Notes: generated by a model not told the origin, from the sequence alone. A stretch of DNA of 64,000 nucleotides from JACJXF01 sp964349045 (GCA_964349045.1 CAYGFI010000009.1:1-64000), one strand, 5' to 3'. Shown: positions 34,200-44,243, counted from the stretch's first letter. Made by a program: numbers and translations.

Positions 34200-36536
34200 T
34201 TATTTTTTCTTCTTAGCAGGTTTTGTGCCTCCTGTTTTTATTATTGCACGGCACTCTTCAAGAGTCAGGGTTGCAGGTTCTTTTGATTTGGGGATCTTGA
34301 AATTGCTTTTTCCAAACGAAATGTAAGGACCATATCTTCCATTTAAAATTTGAATTTCCGGTTCTTCTGTAAACGTTTTTATCAATTTGTTTTTATCATC
34401 GGTTCTTTTCCCCTCAATTAACTCAATTGCTCTTTCAAGTGTTATAGTCATGGGATCGTCCATTCCTTTTTTCAAAGAAAAGAACTTGCTCTTATGCCTG
34501 ACATAAGGGCCAAAACGACCAATTCCAATAACAACATCCTGCGACTCAAAGGTACCGATGGTCCGGGGGAGTTTAAACAACTCCATGGATTCTTCAAGGG
34601 TAATGGTTTCGAGGCTTTGTCCTTTTTGCAGACTTGCAAACCTCGGTTTCTCTTCATCTGAAACATTTCCGATCTGAACGACAGGTCCGTAGCGACCTAT
34701 TTTAACCAGTACCGGCTTTCCTGTAACCGGATCTTTTCCCAGCGCTCTTTCTCCTTTTGCCCGTTCTCCGGTTTTATTTGTTTCGTCAACTTTCGAATGA
34801 AAAGGTTTATAGAATTTATCAATCATGGCTGTCCATAACATTTCTCCATCTGCAATCAGATCAAACTCAGCTTCAACACTTGCGGTAAAATTATAATCCA
34901 TTATCTCCCTGAAATCTTGTTCCAGGAAATCATTTACGATCATACCGACATCGGTTGGGAACAGTTTTGATTTTTCAAATCCATAATTTTCTTCCTTCTT
35001 CGATTCTTTAATGGCTCCGCCACTTAGTGAAATTATTCTGCTAATCCGGGTATTTCCGGGCCTGTCCTCTTTAATCACATATTCTCTTTGCTGAATGGTG
35101 GAAATAGTTGGGGCATATGTTGAAGGCCGGCCGATACCTAATTCTTCCATTTTTTTAACGAGGCTGGCTTCTGTGTATCGCGGAGGATGAATCGTAAACT
35201 TTTCGGCAGCTTCCATTTTTTTTAAATCCAGGGCATCTCCGGCTTTGAGAGGGGGAAGAAGTCCTTTGGATTCTTCATCGTTGTTCTCATCATCAGTCGA
35301 CTCCATATAAACTTTCAGGAATCCGTCGAATGTTAAAACTTCTCCGCTTGCTACAAATATCTCCGGTGTTTTGGAATTGCTGATACGAATACTGGTTTTT
35401 TCAAGCAGTGCATCACTCATTTGTGATGCCAGGGTTCTTTTCCAGATAAGTTCGTAAAGTCTCTTTTCAGTACTGTTGCCATCAATACTGCTGTTTTCCA
35501 TAAAAGTAGGACGGATGGCTTCATGGGCCTCCTGTGCGCCTTTGGACCTGGTAACAAAATTCCGCGTATGTACATATTTTTTCCCGTATATCGATTCAAT
35601 AACTCCTGCAGAACCCTTAATCGCTGTTTGGGACAGGTTAACACTATCAGTTCTCATATAGGTAATCTTGCCAGATTCATACAAACGCTGTGCTATGGTC
35701 ATAGTCTGGGCTACTGAGAAACCGAGCTTACGACTGGCTTCCTGTTGCAGGGTAGATGTGGTAAAAGGTGGTGAAGGGGATTTCTTTCCGGGTTTTGTAG
35801 ATACATCTGCAACCTTGAAATCAGCTCCGTTCAATTTTTCCAGTAGACTTTTAGCGGATGAAACCTCAGAAATTCGTTTTTCCAATTCTGCCTGAAGTTC
35901 TGTGATCTTTCCTTTTGGTTCTTTGATATCAAACCATGCTGCAATCCTGAATGATGAACTTATCTTAAAGCTGTTAATTTCCCGTTCTCTTTCAACGATG
36001 AGCTTAACAGCAACCGACTGTACGCGGCCGGCAGAAAGTGAGGGTTTAATTTTTTTCCATAAAAGGGGAGAAAGTTCGAAACCTACAAGACGATCAAGTA
36101 CACGTCTTGCCTGTTGGGCATTAACAAGATTTATATCGATGAAACGCGGATTCTTAATCGCGTTCAGGATAGCATCTTTTGTTATTTCATGAAAAACGAT
36201 TCGACGGGTTTTTTCGGGTTTTAATCCCAATACTTCGTAAAGATGCCATGAAATAGCTTCTCCTTCACGGTCCTCATCAGATGCCAGCCATACGGTTTTT
36301 GCAACTTTGGCCAGTTTTTTAAGTTCGTCTACTACTTTTTTCTTATCGGGGGAAATAATATACTCCGGCTTATAATTGTTATCTATAGCAATACCAAGAT
36401 TCTTCTTGGCAAGATCTCTTATATGACCAAAACTCGACTTCACCAGATAATCTTTACCCAGAAACTTCTCTATCGTTTTTGCCTTTGCAGGCGACTCAAC
36501 TATTACCAGGTTCTCTTCCATAGATACATTTCTCAT
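34200..36536 (-). CDS. topA: DNA topoisomerase I
   Basis: Type IA topoisomerase that relaxes negative supercoils. The 778-residue protein has an N-terminal TOPRIM domain (ENLVIVESPAKAKTIEKFLG), the DEDREGEAISWH acidic motif and the active-site tyrosine in GKITYMRTDS. The C-terminus has no zinc ribbons but three TopA C-terminal repeats (for example GRFGPYVRHKSKFFSLKKG) and a Lys-rich tail ending PAKKKK. ATG at 36536 is taken; ATG at 36521 (MEENLVIVES) fits the family equally well. Upstream of the arginase-family gene by 9 bases. Confidence 0.96.
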   Translation of the reverse strand: MRNVSMEENLVIVESPAKAKTIEKFLGKDYLVKSSFGHIRDLAKKNLGIAIDNNYKPEYIISPDKKKVVDELKKLAKVAKTVWLASDEDREGEAISWHLYEVLGLKPEKTRRIVFHEITKDAILNAIKNPRFIDINLVNAQQARRVLDRLVGFELSPLLWKKIKPSLSAGRVQSVAVKLIVEREREINSFKISSSFRIAAWFDIKEPKGKITELQAELEKRISEVSSAKSLLEKLNGADFKVADVSTKPGKKSPSPPFTTSTLQQEASRKLGFSVAQTMTIAQRLYESGKITYMRTDSVNLSQTAIKGSAGVIESIYGKKYVHTRNFVTRSKGAQEAHEAIRPTFMENSSIDGNSTEKRLYELIWKRTLASQMSDALLEKTSIRISNSKTPEIFVASGEVLTFDGFLKVYMESTDDENNDEESKGLLPPLKAGDALDLKKMEAAEKFTIHPPRYTEASLVKKMEELGIGRPSTYAPTISTIQQREYVIKEDRPGNTRISRIISLSGGAIKESKKEENYGFEKSKLFPTDVGMIVNDFLEQDFREIMDYNFTASVEAEFDLIADGEMLWTAMIDKFYKPFHSKVDETNKTGERAKGERALGKDPVTGKPVLVKIGRYGPVVQIGNVSDEEKPRFASLQKGQSLETITLEESMELFKLPRTIGTFESQDVVIGIGRFGPYVRHKSKFFSLKKGMDDPMTITLERAIELIEGKRTDDKNKLIKTFTEEPEIQILNGRYGPYISFGKSNFKIPKSKEPATLTLEECRAIIKTGGTKPAKKKK

Positions 36537-36635
36537 TTAAAAGTTGTGCCACAGATTCAAAGATTATTATATTTAAAATCTGCAAAGTAAATCAAATACA
36601 AAGCCAAGATCAAAATTTTAAATGAAAATAATTAT

Positions 36636-36643
36636 TATTTTTG
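36636..36643 (+). promoter_or_regulatory. Candidate -7 promoter element for the penicillin-binding protein gene
   Basis: TATTTTTG matches TAnnTTTG and ends 18 bases before the ATG at 36662. Confidence 0.45.
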
Positions 36644-36661
36644 TTGCAAAGCTATAATGCT

Positions 36662-39025
36662 ATGTCCTTAAAAAGCAATCCGAATGCCCGTTATCTGAGA
36701 ATTTTCTGGGCGCTTTTCGTATTACCCATTCTGATCGTTGTTATTCTGTTTATTTTAATATCGCAGAGGAAGTTAGGATATCTGCCTACCTTTGAAGATC
36801 TGGAAAATCCGCAAAATAATCTTGCTTCAGAAATATTTTCGGAGGATAGTGTTTTATTGGGGAAAATATTTATTGAAAATCGCACTTTTGCTGAATATCA
36901 GGATTTATCACCAAACCTTATTAATGCTCTAATAGCGACGGAGGACATCCGGTTTAAAAGACATTCCGGTATTGATGCGAGGGGTCTGGGACGTGTTTTT
37001 TTCAGAACCATTCTGGGTGGTCAGAAAAAGGGCGGGGGAAGTACTATTACACAGCAGCTTGCAAAAAACCTATTCGACACCCGTGATATTAAGGGAAGAA
37101 ATAAAGTTTCACGAAACCTCAATCTGATCCTGATTAAATTTAAGGAATGGAATACTGCTGTCAGGCTTGAACGCTATTATACTAAAAATGAGATTCTTGT
37201 AATGTACCTGAATACGGTTTCTTTTGGTCAGGAAGCTTTTGGAATCAAATCGGCTGCTGATATATTTTTTGATACTACACCCGATTCCCTGAAGATTGAA
37301 CAGGCAGCCATCCTGGTTGGCACCCTGCGCGCTCCTACATATTACAGCCCTGTGCAGAATCCCGAAAATTCACTTAAACGAAGAAATGTTGTAATCAGCC
37401 AGATGGCAAAATACAAATTTATTACTGATGAAGTCCGCGATTCTATCTCCTCATTCCCTATTGAACTCAATTACCGGGTTCAGAGTCATAATGTCGGTTA
37501 TGCTACGCACTTCAGAACCTACATCAGGACAATAATGATGGCTGGCAAACCGGAAAAGGCGAATTACTTTTCATTCGATCGCTACCAGGAAGATTCAGTT
37601 AAATGGCAGACCGATCCGCTTTTCGGTTGGTGCAATAAGAATTTTAAACCCGATGGTTCACCTTACAATCTTTATCGCGACGGGATCAAGATTTACACCG
37701 CGATTAATTTTAAGATGCAGAAATACGCGGAGGAAGCAGTTGAAAAGCACTTTAAAGAAACGTTACAAAAGGAGTTTTTTATTAACCAGAAAGGAAATCC
37801 TAAAGCTCCCTTTTCCGATGATCTCACCTATCAGGATATCGATCGTATCATGATGCAATCGGTCCGGCGAACAGATACTTACAGAAACCTTCGCGCTAAA
37901 GGAATAGATCAGGATTCTATAATGAAAATCTTTAAAACACCCAGGAAAATGCGGGTCTTTACCTGGTACGGAGACAGGGACACTGTTATGTCACCTCTCG
38001 ACTCCGTTAGATACTACAAATTTTTTCTGAGAACAGGCTTCATGGCCATGGAACCTTTAACCGGTTTAGTCAGGGCGTATGTTGGCGGACACAATAACAA
38101 GTATTTCCAGTATGATCATGTAACCCAGGGAAAACGTCAGGTTGGTTCTACCGTCAAACCATTCCTCTATACACTTGCCATGCAGGAAGGTGATAAACCC
38201 TGCGACCTGGTTCCCAATTATGCAGTTACCTTTGCTGACCGGGACTCAACCTGGACCCCCCGCAACTCGGGTAATTTTGATATGGAGGGAAAAATGGTCA
38301 CCCTCAAATGGGGACTTGCTCATTCAGTTAATTTTATATCTGCTGCCCTGGTGAAAAAATATAATCCCCAGGCGGTGATCGACATTATCCGAAAAATGGG
38401 AGTTACCAGTAAAATCGAAGCTGTACCATCCGTAATCTACGGAACGTCCGATATCAGTCTCGTTGAAATGGTAGGCGCTTTTAATACCTTTTCCAATAAA
38501 GGGGTTTATATACAGCCTGTTTTTGTTACCCATATAGAAGATAAAAACGGAAATCTCCTGGCTTCATTCCATCCCCAGCAAGTAGAGGCTATCAGTGAGA
38601 AAACAGCTTATCTTATGGTTCAACTTTTAAGGGGAGTTGTTGACAGGGGAACCGCACAAAGACTAAGATGGTTCTTTAATTTTACTGGTGAAATGGGTGG
38701 TAAAACAGGAACATCCCAAAACCAGTCCGATGGATGGTACATGGGCATCACTCCAAAACTTACTGCCGGTGTGTGGGTTGGGGCAGAGGATCGTTCGATA
38801 CATTTCGATAATCTGGGTCAGGGCTCGGGAGGATACATGGCCTTGCCGGTATTTGGATATTTTTTCAAGAAAGTATATGCCGATAGTTCTCTCAACGTCA
38901 CACAGGAAGACGTTTTCACTCCTCCGGTTGATTTCAGTGTAAACCTGAATTGTCCCGATTATGAAGGCGATACACGCTATCAGAACACCGTGATCACCTA
39001 TGATGTGGATGCCGAAGAATATTGA
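36662..39025 (+). CDS. Class A penicillin-binding protein (glycosyltransferase/transpeptidase)
   Basis: Bifunctional peptidoglycan synthase of the PBP1a/MrcA type, 787 residues from ATG 36662 (a TTG at 36641 is in frame but lies inside the promoter element). One N-terminal transmembrane helix (about 14-36) anchors it in the inner membrane. The GT51 domain shows ATEDIRFKRHSGIDARG with the catalytic Glu and GGSTITQQLAKNLF. The transpeptidase domain has STVK (SxxK serine nucleophile), SVN (SxN) and KTGT (KTG). Its 3' end overlaps the convergent ABC gene by 28 bases. Confidence 0.95.
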   Translation: MSLKSNPNARYLRIFWALFVLPILIVVILFILISQRKLGYLPTFEDLENPQNNLASEIFSEDSVLLGKIFIENRTFAEYQDLSPNLINALIATEDIRFKRHSGIDARGLGRVFFRTILGGQKKGGGSTITQQLAKNLFDTRDIKGRNKVSRNLNLILIKFKEWNTAVRLERYYTKNEILVMYLNTVSFGQEAFGIKSAADIFFDTTPDSLKIEQAAILVGTLRAPTYYSPVQNPENSLKRRNVVISQMAKYKFITDEVRDSISSFPIELNYRVQSHNVGYATHFRTYIRTIMMAGKPEKANYFSFDRYQEDSVKWQTDPLFGWCNKNFKPDGSPYNLYRDGIKIYTAINFKMQKYAEEAVEKHFKETLQKEFFINQKGNPKAPFSDDLTYQDIDRIMMQSVRRTDTYRNLRAKGIDQDSIMKIFKTPRKMRVFTWYGDRDTVMSPLDSVRYYKFFLRTGFMAMEPLTGLVRAYVGGHNNKYFQYDHVTQGKRQVGSTVKPFLYTLAMQEGDKPCDLVPNYAVTFADRDSTWTPRNSGNFDMEGKMVTLKWGLAHSVNFISAALVKKYNPQAVIDIIRKMGVTSKIEAVPSVIYGTSDISLVEMVGAFNTFSNKGVYIQPVFVTHIEDKNGNLLASFHPQQVEAISEKTAYLMVQLLRGVVDRGTAQRLRWFFNFTGEMGGKTGTSQNQSDGWYMGITPKLTAGVWVGAEDRSIHFDNLGQGSGGYMALPVFGYFFKKVYADSSLNVTQEDVFTPPVDFSVNLNCPDYEGDTRYQNTVITYDVDAEEY

Positions 39026-40701
39026 TATCCCGGAATAGCCAGGATTAATTCACGGGTGTATTCCTTTTCAGGATCCCTGAAGAGCTTTTCCGGATCGCCG
39101 GTCTCTATGATGATTCCTGAACGCATTACTACCATTCGGTCTGACATGTATTTTACCACAGACAGATCATGAGAAATAAAAAGATAGCTTAAACAATACT
39201 CTTTTTTTAAATCGTTCAGCAGGTTAAGAACCTGCGCCTGTATGGAAACATCAAGTGCGGAGACAGATTCATCAAGTACGAGAAATACAGGTTCAGGAGC
39301 AAGGCTTCTCGCAATGCTTATTCTTTGCCTTTCCCCACCGGAGAATTGATGAGGGTATTTGTTCTTGTCACTTTCTTCCAATCCCACATTTAATAATAGT
39401 TCTGTTATCCGCTGCTTTCGTTTAACTGAATTTAATTCCGGTTTGTGAACCTGAAGCGCTTCATTCAACATGTTTTGTACGGTTTGTCGCGGATTAAGAG
39501 AGGAAAAGGGATCCTGGAAAACAACCTGTACAGATCTCCTGAAGCGCTTAAGATTCTGACCTTTGAGGGAACTGATTTTTTCTCCCCTGAAATAAATTTC
39601 TCCTTTCTGACTTTGTATCAATTTCAGAATGGTTTTTCCCAGGGTAGTCTTTCCGCAACCTGATTCTCCAACAAGACCAAGGGTTTCGCCGGGATATATC
39701 TCCAGGTTTACATTGTCAACAGCCATGAAACTGCCCCGGCGGATAGAGAAAAATCCTACCGGCAAGGTATAAGCCACACTCAGGTTTTCAATTCTAAGCA
39801 ATGGTTCCCGCGAATAATCGATTACATTTCTTTTACTTTTTTCATGGGGGAGTTCACCCTCCTTCGCCTCAAAATCCCTTATCGTAAGAAGCCTTTCGGG
39901 TTTATGGCCGAGTGGAGGCTGACAGGCAATAAGTCCGCGGGTATAGTCAGAAACGGGATCGCGAAAGAGTTTTTCTGTTGATGAATATTCAGATATTTCG
40001 CCATTCCGCATTACCAGGACATCATCAGCGATTTCACGGATCAAACGCAGGTCGTGTGAAATAAAAATGACAGATAATCCGCGGGATTCCTTAAGTTTCC
40101 GGAGCAGAAGAATAATATTTTTCTGAACCGTCACATCCAGGGCTGTTGTGGGTTCATCTGCAACCAGGACACAGGGATCTGCACTTAATGCCATGGCAAT
40201 CATGAGTCGCTGCCTCTGTCCTCCTGAAAGCTGGTGGGGATAAGATTTGTATAGAGTTTCAGGTCGGGGTAGGTTGACTTCCTCAAGGAGAGAAATCACT
40301 TTTTGTTTAAGAGCCGGAGTTTTCATTTTCATATGCGCCAGGATCGCTTCCTCAATTTGTATCCCGCAGGTCATTGAAGGATTCAGAGAGGTCATAGGTT
40401 CCTGAAAGATCATTGCAATACTTTTTCCGCGGTACTTTCGGATGTTTTTCATTTCCGGGGAGCTAAGTTCAATAGCCTCGCCGGAGTTGAAAAAAATTAC
40501 TTTTCCCGAGGAAATACAAATATTTTCAGGTAGAAGGCCGGTTAAGGATAAAGCAGTAAGAGATTTTCCCGAGCCTGACTCTCCGACAATTCCCAGGACT
40601 TTGCCTTCTTCAAGGGAAAAGGAGATATTATTGAGGAGTTTTAACGGTGGGTTCCCCGCGAGCTGCAAACAGAGTTCGGTAACATTTAGGATTACAGCCA
40701 T
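38998..40701 (-). CDS. Fused dual-ATPase ABC transporter subunit, dipeptide/oligopeptide type
   Basis: A 567-residue protein with two complete ABC ATPase domains (about 1-255 and 290-560), as in YejF/GsiA. Such proteins energise uptake or export of peptides, nickel or glutathione. Domain 1: GESGSGKS, MIFQEPMTSLNPSM, LSGGQRQRLMIA, VADEPTTALD. Domain 2: GESGCGKT, VVFQDPFSSLNPRQ, FSGGERQRISIA, LVLDESVSALD. Each domain ends with the oligopeptide C-terminal motif region (YTRGLIACQP, YTRELILAIP). No permease or binding protein gene is adjacent. The ATG abuts the stop of the preceding hypothetical gene. Its last 28 bases overlap the convergent PBP gene. Confidence 0.92.
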   Translation of the reverse strand: MAVILNVTELCLQLAGNPPLKLLNNISFSLEEGKVLGIVGESGSGKSLTALSLTGLLPENICISSGKVIFFNSGEAIELSSPEMKNIRKYRGKSIAMIFQEPMTSLNPSMTCGIQIEEAILAHMKMKTPALKQKVISLLEEVNLPRPETLYKSYPHQLSGGQRQRLMIAMALSADPCVLVADEPTTALDVTVQKNIILLLRKLKESRGLSVIFISHDLRLIREIADDVLVMRNGEISEYSSTEKLFRDPVSDYTRGLIACQPPLGHKPERLLTIRDFEAKEGELPHEKSKRNVIDYSREPLLRIENLSVAYTLPVGFFSIRRGSFMAVDNVNLEIYPGETLGLVGESGCGKTTLGKTILKLIQSQKGEIYFRGEKISSLKGQNLKRFRRSVQVVFQDPFSSLNPRQTVQNMLNEALQVHKPELNSVKRKQRITELLLNVGLEESDKNKYPHQFSGGERQRISIARSLAPEPVFLVLDESVSALDVSIQAQVLNLLNDLKKEYCLSYLFISHDLSVVKYMSDRMVVMRSGIIIETGDPEKLFRDPEKEYTRELILAIPGYQYSSASTS

Positions 40702-41163
40702 TTAGTGATTTTTACGGGTAATGACAACTTTATTCCCTTCGAGGTTCAGCTTCCAGTGATCAAGATCGATTACCCTCAATGCCACGCGATAATAAAGTCG
40801 TGTACGTATACTGATTTCCTTTTCATCTCTTAATTCCTTGAATTCACCCGAGAACTCATATGAGTTTGAGTAACGGTGCTGATCATGGTAGATCCGGACA
40901 ATTTCTATCATAGTGCTGATGATATGGTATACCTCTCCTCTGTTGGTCTCTGAATACTCATCCTCGTATTCATCACTTATAACACTGAAATTGACAATAT
41001 TACCAAGGTAATTATTTTTCTTCTTCCCGAATGTTACCTGATACGTTAACCCGCTTCCGGTTTGAAAATAGTATGTGGCACCGGATTCGATATTAGGTTT
41101 TTTAACCGGATAAACATCACGCGGTGATTTATAGTCAGGTTTTAAGAGGGGAAATCCGTCCAT
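40702..41163 (-). CDS. Conserved-looking hypothetical protein between radA and the ABC ATPase
   Basis: A 153-residue soluble protein without signal peptide or membrane helix. It contains SGATYYFQTGSGLTYQVTFGKK (about 27-48, in outline), an acidic stretch DEYEDEYSE and a C-terminal Tyr/Arg-rich segment. I do not recognise the family. The gene is packed 23 bases after radA and directly abuts the ABC ATPase, so it is almost certainly real and cotranscribed. No function is proposed. Confidence 0.6.
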   Translation of the reverse strand: MDGFPLLKPDYKSPRDVYPVKKPNIESGATYYFQTGSGLTYQVTFGKKKNNYLGNIVNFSVISDEYEDEYSETNRGEVYHIISTMIEIVRIYHDQHRYSNSYEFSGEFKELRDEKEISIRTRLYYRVALRVIDLDHWKLNLEGNKVVITRKNH

Positions 41164-41186
41164 ACTTCAAAAAATTAACCATTGAA

Positions 41187-42554
41187 TTATCCGAATAGTA
41201 TCTTCGGAATTTGCTGAACCTTTGAAACAAAGGTAATTTCTAATTTATATCTGTCAAAGTCAATCCCTTTTTTACTGTAATGTGAAACGATCATCCTCTT
41301 AAACCCCAGTTTTTCTGCTTCTGACAGCCTCTGCTCCAGTCTGCTGACAGGTCTTATTTCTCCCGAGAGACTTATTTCACCCGCGAAACAAAGCTGGTTA
41401 TCAACGGCAATATCCACGGTGGAAGAAAGAATGGCGCTGATTATGCCCAGGTCGGTTGCCGGATCGTCCACACGGATCCCTCCGGCAATATTCAGGAATA
41501 CATCTTTGGATATCAGTTTGAAGTTAGCGCGTTTTTCAAGAACGGCCAGAAGCATGTTTAATCTTCTCAGATCGAAACCTGTTGCTGATCGCTGAGGAGT
41601 GCCATATGCAGCAGTACTCACCAAAGCCTGGACCTCTATCAGAAGGGGCCTGATACCTTCCATGGTTACGGCAACCGCGACGCCACTGAGTTTCTCAAGG
41701 TTACGTCCGATAAAGATTTCAGACGGATTGGATATTTCTACAAGTCCGGTTCCCAGCATTTCATACACACCTATTTCATAGGTAGAACCAAACCGGTTCT
41801 TCATCGACCGGAGTATGCGATACATGTGATGTGTATCTCCTTCAAATTGCAGTACCGTATCAACAATATGCTCCAGAACCTTTGGCCCGGCAATACTTCC
41901 GTCTTTAGTGATATGTCCTATCAGTATGACGGGTGTATGGGTTTCTTTTGCGAATCTGAGCAGACCGGCAGCACATTCTCTGACCTGTGACACACTTCCC
42001 TGCGACGATTCTATATATTCCGAAGTAAGCGTTTGGATCGAGTCGATGATAATAAGCTCCGGCTTTTCATGGTTTGCAAGGGTAAGAATATTTTGCAGGT
42101 TAGTTTCGGTATAAACCAAAGTATCTCCTATTTTTTTCCCTCCACCAAGCCGTTCAGCGCGGAGTCTGAGTTGCTGGCTGCTTTCCTCCCCCGAAACATA
42201 AAGAACCTTGAGATGGTTAAGTTTCAATGCCAGTTGGAGTACGAGTGTAGATTTCCCGATACCCGGCTCTCCACCCAATAAAATAAGTGAACCGGGAACA
42301 ATTCCCCCTCCCAGAACCCGGTTAAACTCTGCATCGAGGGTGTCAATTCTCAGGGTTGTCTGAATACTCACATCCTTTAATTTTTCAATCCTGGCAGGTT
42401 CATTCTGAGAAGTAAAGTTTACGGAACCAGTTTTTTTGGTAAGGATTTCCTCCACGTAGGTATTCCATTGCCCGCACGAGTTACACCGGCCGATCCATTT
42501 CGGGGAATCGGCGCCGCAGTTCTGGCACACATATACGGTTTTGGTTTTGGCCAT
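41187..42554 (-). CDS. radA: DNA repair protein RadA
   Basis: RecA-like ATPase and DnaB-type helicase acting in recombination branch migration, 455 residues. N-terminal zinc ribbon with Cys10, Cys13, Cys24 and Cys27 (CQNCG...CNSCG), Walker A GEPGIGKST at 95-103, the RadA-specific KNRFGSTYEIG motif, and a C-terminal Lon-protease-like domain (from about 335; GISEAEK-type region reads LSEAEKLGFKRMIV). The length and all motifs are intact. It leads a leftward three-gene unit. Confidence 0.97.
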   Translation of the reverse strand: MAKTKTVYVCQNCGADSPKWIGRCNSCGQWNTYVEEILTKKTGSVNFTSQNEPARIEKLKDVSIQTTLRIDTLDAEFNRVLGGGIVPGSLILLGGEPGIGKSTLVLQLALKLNHLKVLYVSGEESSQQLRLRAERLGGGKKIGDTLVYTETNLQNILTLANHEKPELIIIDSIQTLTSEYIESSQGSVSQVRECAAGLLRFAKETHTPVILIGHITKDGSIAGPKVLEHIVDTVLQFEGDTHHMYRILRSMKNRFGSTYEIGVYEMLGTGLVEISNPSEIFIGRNLEKLSGVAVAVTMEGIRPLLIEVQALVSTAAYGTPQRSATGFDLRRLNMLLAVLEKRANFKLISKDVFLNIAGGIRVDDPATDLGIISAILSSTVDIAVDNQLCFAGEISLSGEIRPVSRLEQRLSEAEKLGFKRMIVSHYSKKGIDFDRYKLEITFVSKVQQIPKILFG

Positions 42555-42692
42555 TAGGAATACTTTGACGAAAAGTAATAAAAAAACTGCTGGTTGGTAT
42601 CCGAAGGGATAAAAAGATATAAAATCAGGTTTTTATTATTGTTGATTTGTGATTTGTGAATTCGGATTTAATATAAGATGAAAGGATCATAC

Positions 42693-43184
42693 TTACTCCT
42701 TCAATTTATTAACAATAGAAGTAGTCGAATATCCTTCAACGAAATTAAAAATAATAACCTGCCCGTTATTTTTGGTAACGATATCATATCCAATAATTTC
42801 TTCTGATTTATAATCTCCTCCTTTTACCAGAATATCAGGTTTTATTAAATTAATGAGTTTGAAGGGAGTATCCTGGTTGAATATTATTACGAGACTAACA
42901 AATCCGAATCCGGACATGATCATAGCCCGGGAGGTTTCGTCCTGAACAGGTCTTCCGGCCCCCTTGAGACGTTGAACAGATGAATCCGAGTTAAGTCCGA
43001 TGATAAGCTTTTGGCCCAGGTCAGCTGCTTTGGATAGGAGTTCAATGTGTCCGCGGTGAATAATATCGAAACATCCGTTGGTAAAAACAATTTTCTGATT
43101 AGATTTTTTCCAATCGCTTAAAATCCCGGGAAGTAAATCCCATTCCATTATGATTTTGCTGTTTATTTTTTCGAGGGAGTTCAT
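42693..43184 (-). CDS. rfaE2: Heptose 1-phosphate adenylyltransferase (HldE C-domain type)
   Basis: Makes ADP-glycero-manno-heptose for LPS core from heptose 1-phosphate and ATP. The 163-residue protein is the stand-alone C-terminal half of HldE, with nucleotidyl motif FTNGCFDIIHRGH (34-46; HxGH at 43-46) and the closing SYTTSSTIV-like segment GYSTTSIVNKL. No HldE kinase domain is adjacent. It overlaps the upstream membrane-protein gene by 4 bases, so translation is coupled. A glycerol-phosphate cytidylyltransferase is a less likely alternative. Confidence 0.85.
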   Translation of the reverse strand: MNSLEKINSKIIMEWDLLPGILSDWKKSNQKIVFTNGCFDIIHRGHIELLSKAADLGQKLIIGLNSDSSVQRLKGAGRPVQDETSRAMIMSGFGFVSLVIIFNQDTPFKLINLIKPDILVKGGDYKSEEIIGYDIVTKNNGQVIIFNFVEGYSTTSIVNKLKE

Positions 43185-44236
43185 ACGCCCGCTGATTTTG
43201 GTCGTTTAGCTTTTAAAGAACGCTTTTTTCCGGGAATCTTTTTTTTTGAAACGAGAAGCATCATAGACATAGTTCCAAGGAGAATGGCAAAAATTGCCTG
43301 AGATTCATGCGAGATGGTGGCGTACACCAGCCCGGCTTCGATGCTGATAAAAGAATATACAGAAGCGAGTCCGCGGGAAACGATCCAATGAAATGCCCCG
43401 ATACCGCCTTGCACAGGCGCTGCCATTCCCAGGCTGCCAATAACAAGAATGAACAAACCGTCTATGAGTTTAAGACCGGAGGTCGATGGCAGAGAGAAAA
43501 CCACAACCCAGGTCATGATCAGATACAGGCTCCAGATCAGGAGGGAGTAAAACACGAATTCCCAGCGACGTTTCATCAGGTATACCGTTTTGAGTCCGGT
43601 AAGTACGCCTTTAACCATGTTTTTCACTTTGTTTACCATGGCAATTTGAGCAAGTTGCTCCCGAAAAACGAAGTAAAGAGCAATAAACATGATAACAGCA
43701 ACTGCAAAACCGAGCCAGATTAACCAGGAAAAGCCGAGAGTATTGGATATTTTTTCTGATAAGGGTAAAAAAACATTGTTTCCCAGGAATGATCCGAATG
43801 TATCGAAACGCAATAATAGTAACAAAATCAGGAGAATGAATAATGTCAGAAGATCCACAGTCCTTTCGACAATCACGGTTCCAATTAGTTTATCGACAGG
43901 AATTTTCTCCTTTTTGGCAAGAGTTGCACATCGGGTAATTTCCCCGATTCTTGGAAAGGCAAAATTCGCCAGATATCCAACCATGAGGGAATAGAAAGTG
44001 CTTGAGAACCGGGGTTTATAATTGAGGGGTTCAATGATAATATTCCAGCGGTATGCCCTGGCAAGGTGAGCAAGAAAAGCAAGGAAAAGAGAAAGAAGAA
44101 CCCACCAGTAGTTCACACTTTTCAGATCGCGGATAATAATCTCAAAACTTATCCCTTTAAAGGCAAAATACATCAGGATGATACCGACCGATAGAAATCC
44201 AAGGAATTTTAGGGTTTTGAAAATGAAATTTCTCAA
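43181..44236 (-). CDS. LPG-synthase-like/UPF0104 integral membrane protein
   Basis: A 351-residue inner-membrane protein with about eight helices, of the lysylphosphatidylglycerol synthetase transmembrane-region family, thought to move lipids or lipid-linked sugars. The motifs LAHLARAYRWNIIIEPL, SLMVGYLANFAFPRIGEI and VQGGIGAFHWI are characteristic. No ATG is available; the start is TTG at 44236, nine residues before the first helix and after an in-frame stop. A Lys/Arg tail ends the chain. It is 7 bases after panD and overlaps rfaE2, suggesting one operon panC-panD-membrane protein-rfaE2. A role in envelope-glycolipid transport fits the rfaE2 link but is inference. Confidence 0.8.
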   Translation of the reverse strand: MRNFIFKTLKFLGFLSVGIILMYFAFKGISFEIIIRDLKSVNYWWVLLSLFLAFLAHLARAYRWNIIIEPLNYKPRFSSTFYSLMVGYLANFAFPRIGEITRCATLAKKEKIPVDKLIGTVIVERTVDLLTLFILLILLLLLRFDTFGSFLGNNVFLPLSEKISNTLGFSWLIWLGFAVAVIMFIALYFVFREQLAQIAMVNKVKNMVKGVLTGLKTVYLMKRRWEFVFYSLLIWSLYLIMTWVVVFSLPSTSGLKLIDGLFILVIGSLGMAAPVQGGIGAFHWIVSRGLASVYSFISIEAGLVYATISHESQAIFAILLGTMSMMLLVSKKKIPGKKRSLKAKRPKSAGV

Positions 44237-44243
44237 GATTTTG

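Noticed and set aside
36641..36661. TTG start of the penicillin-binding protein
   Set aside because: The codon falls inside the likely -7 element; ATG at 36662 gives the normal N-terminus. The same reasoning moved the starts of manC, galE, metG, panD, yraN and the symporter to internal ATG codons.
42640..42670. GATTTGTGATTTGTGAATT repeat upstream of radA
   Set aside because: A short low-complexity repeat of about two copies; no feature can be argued from it.
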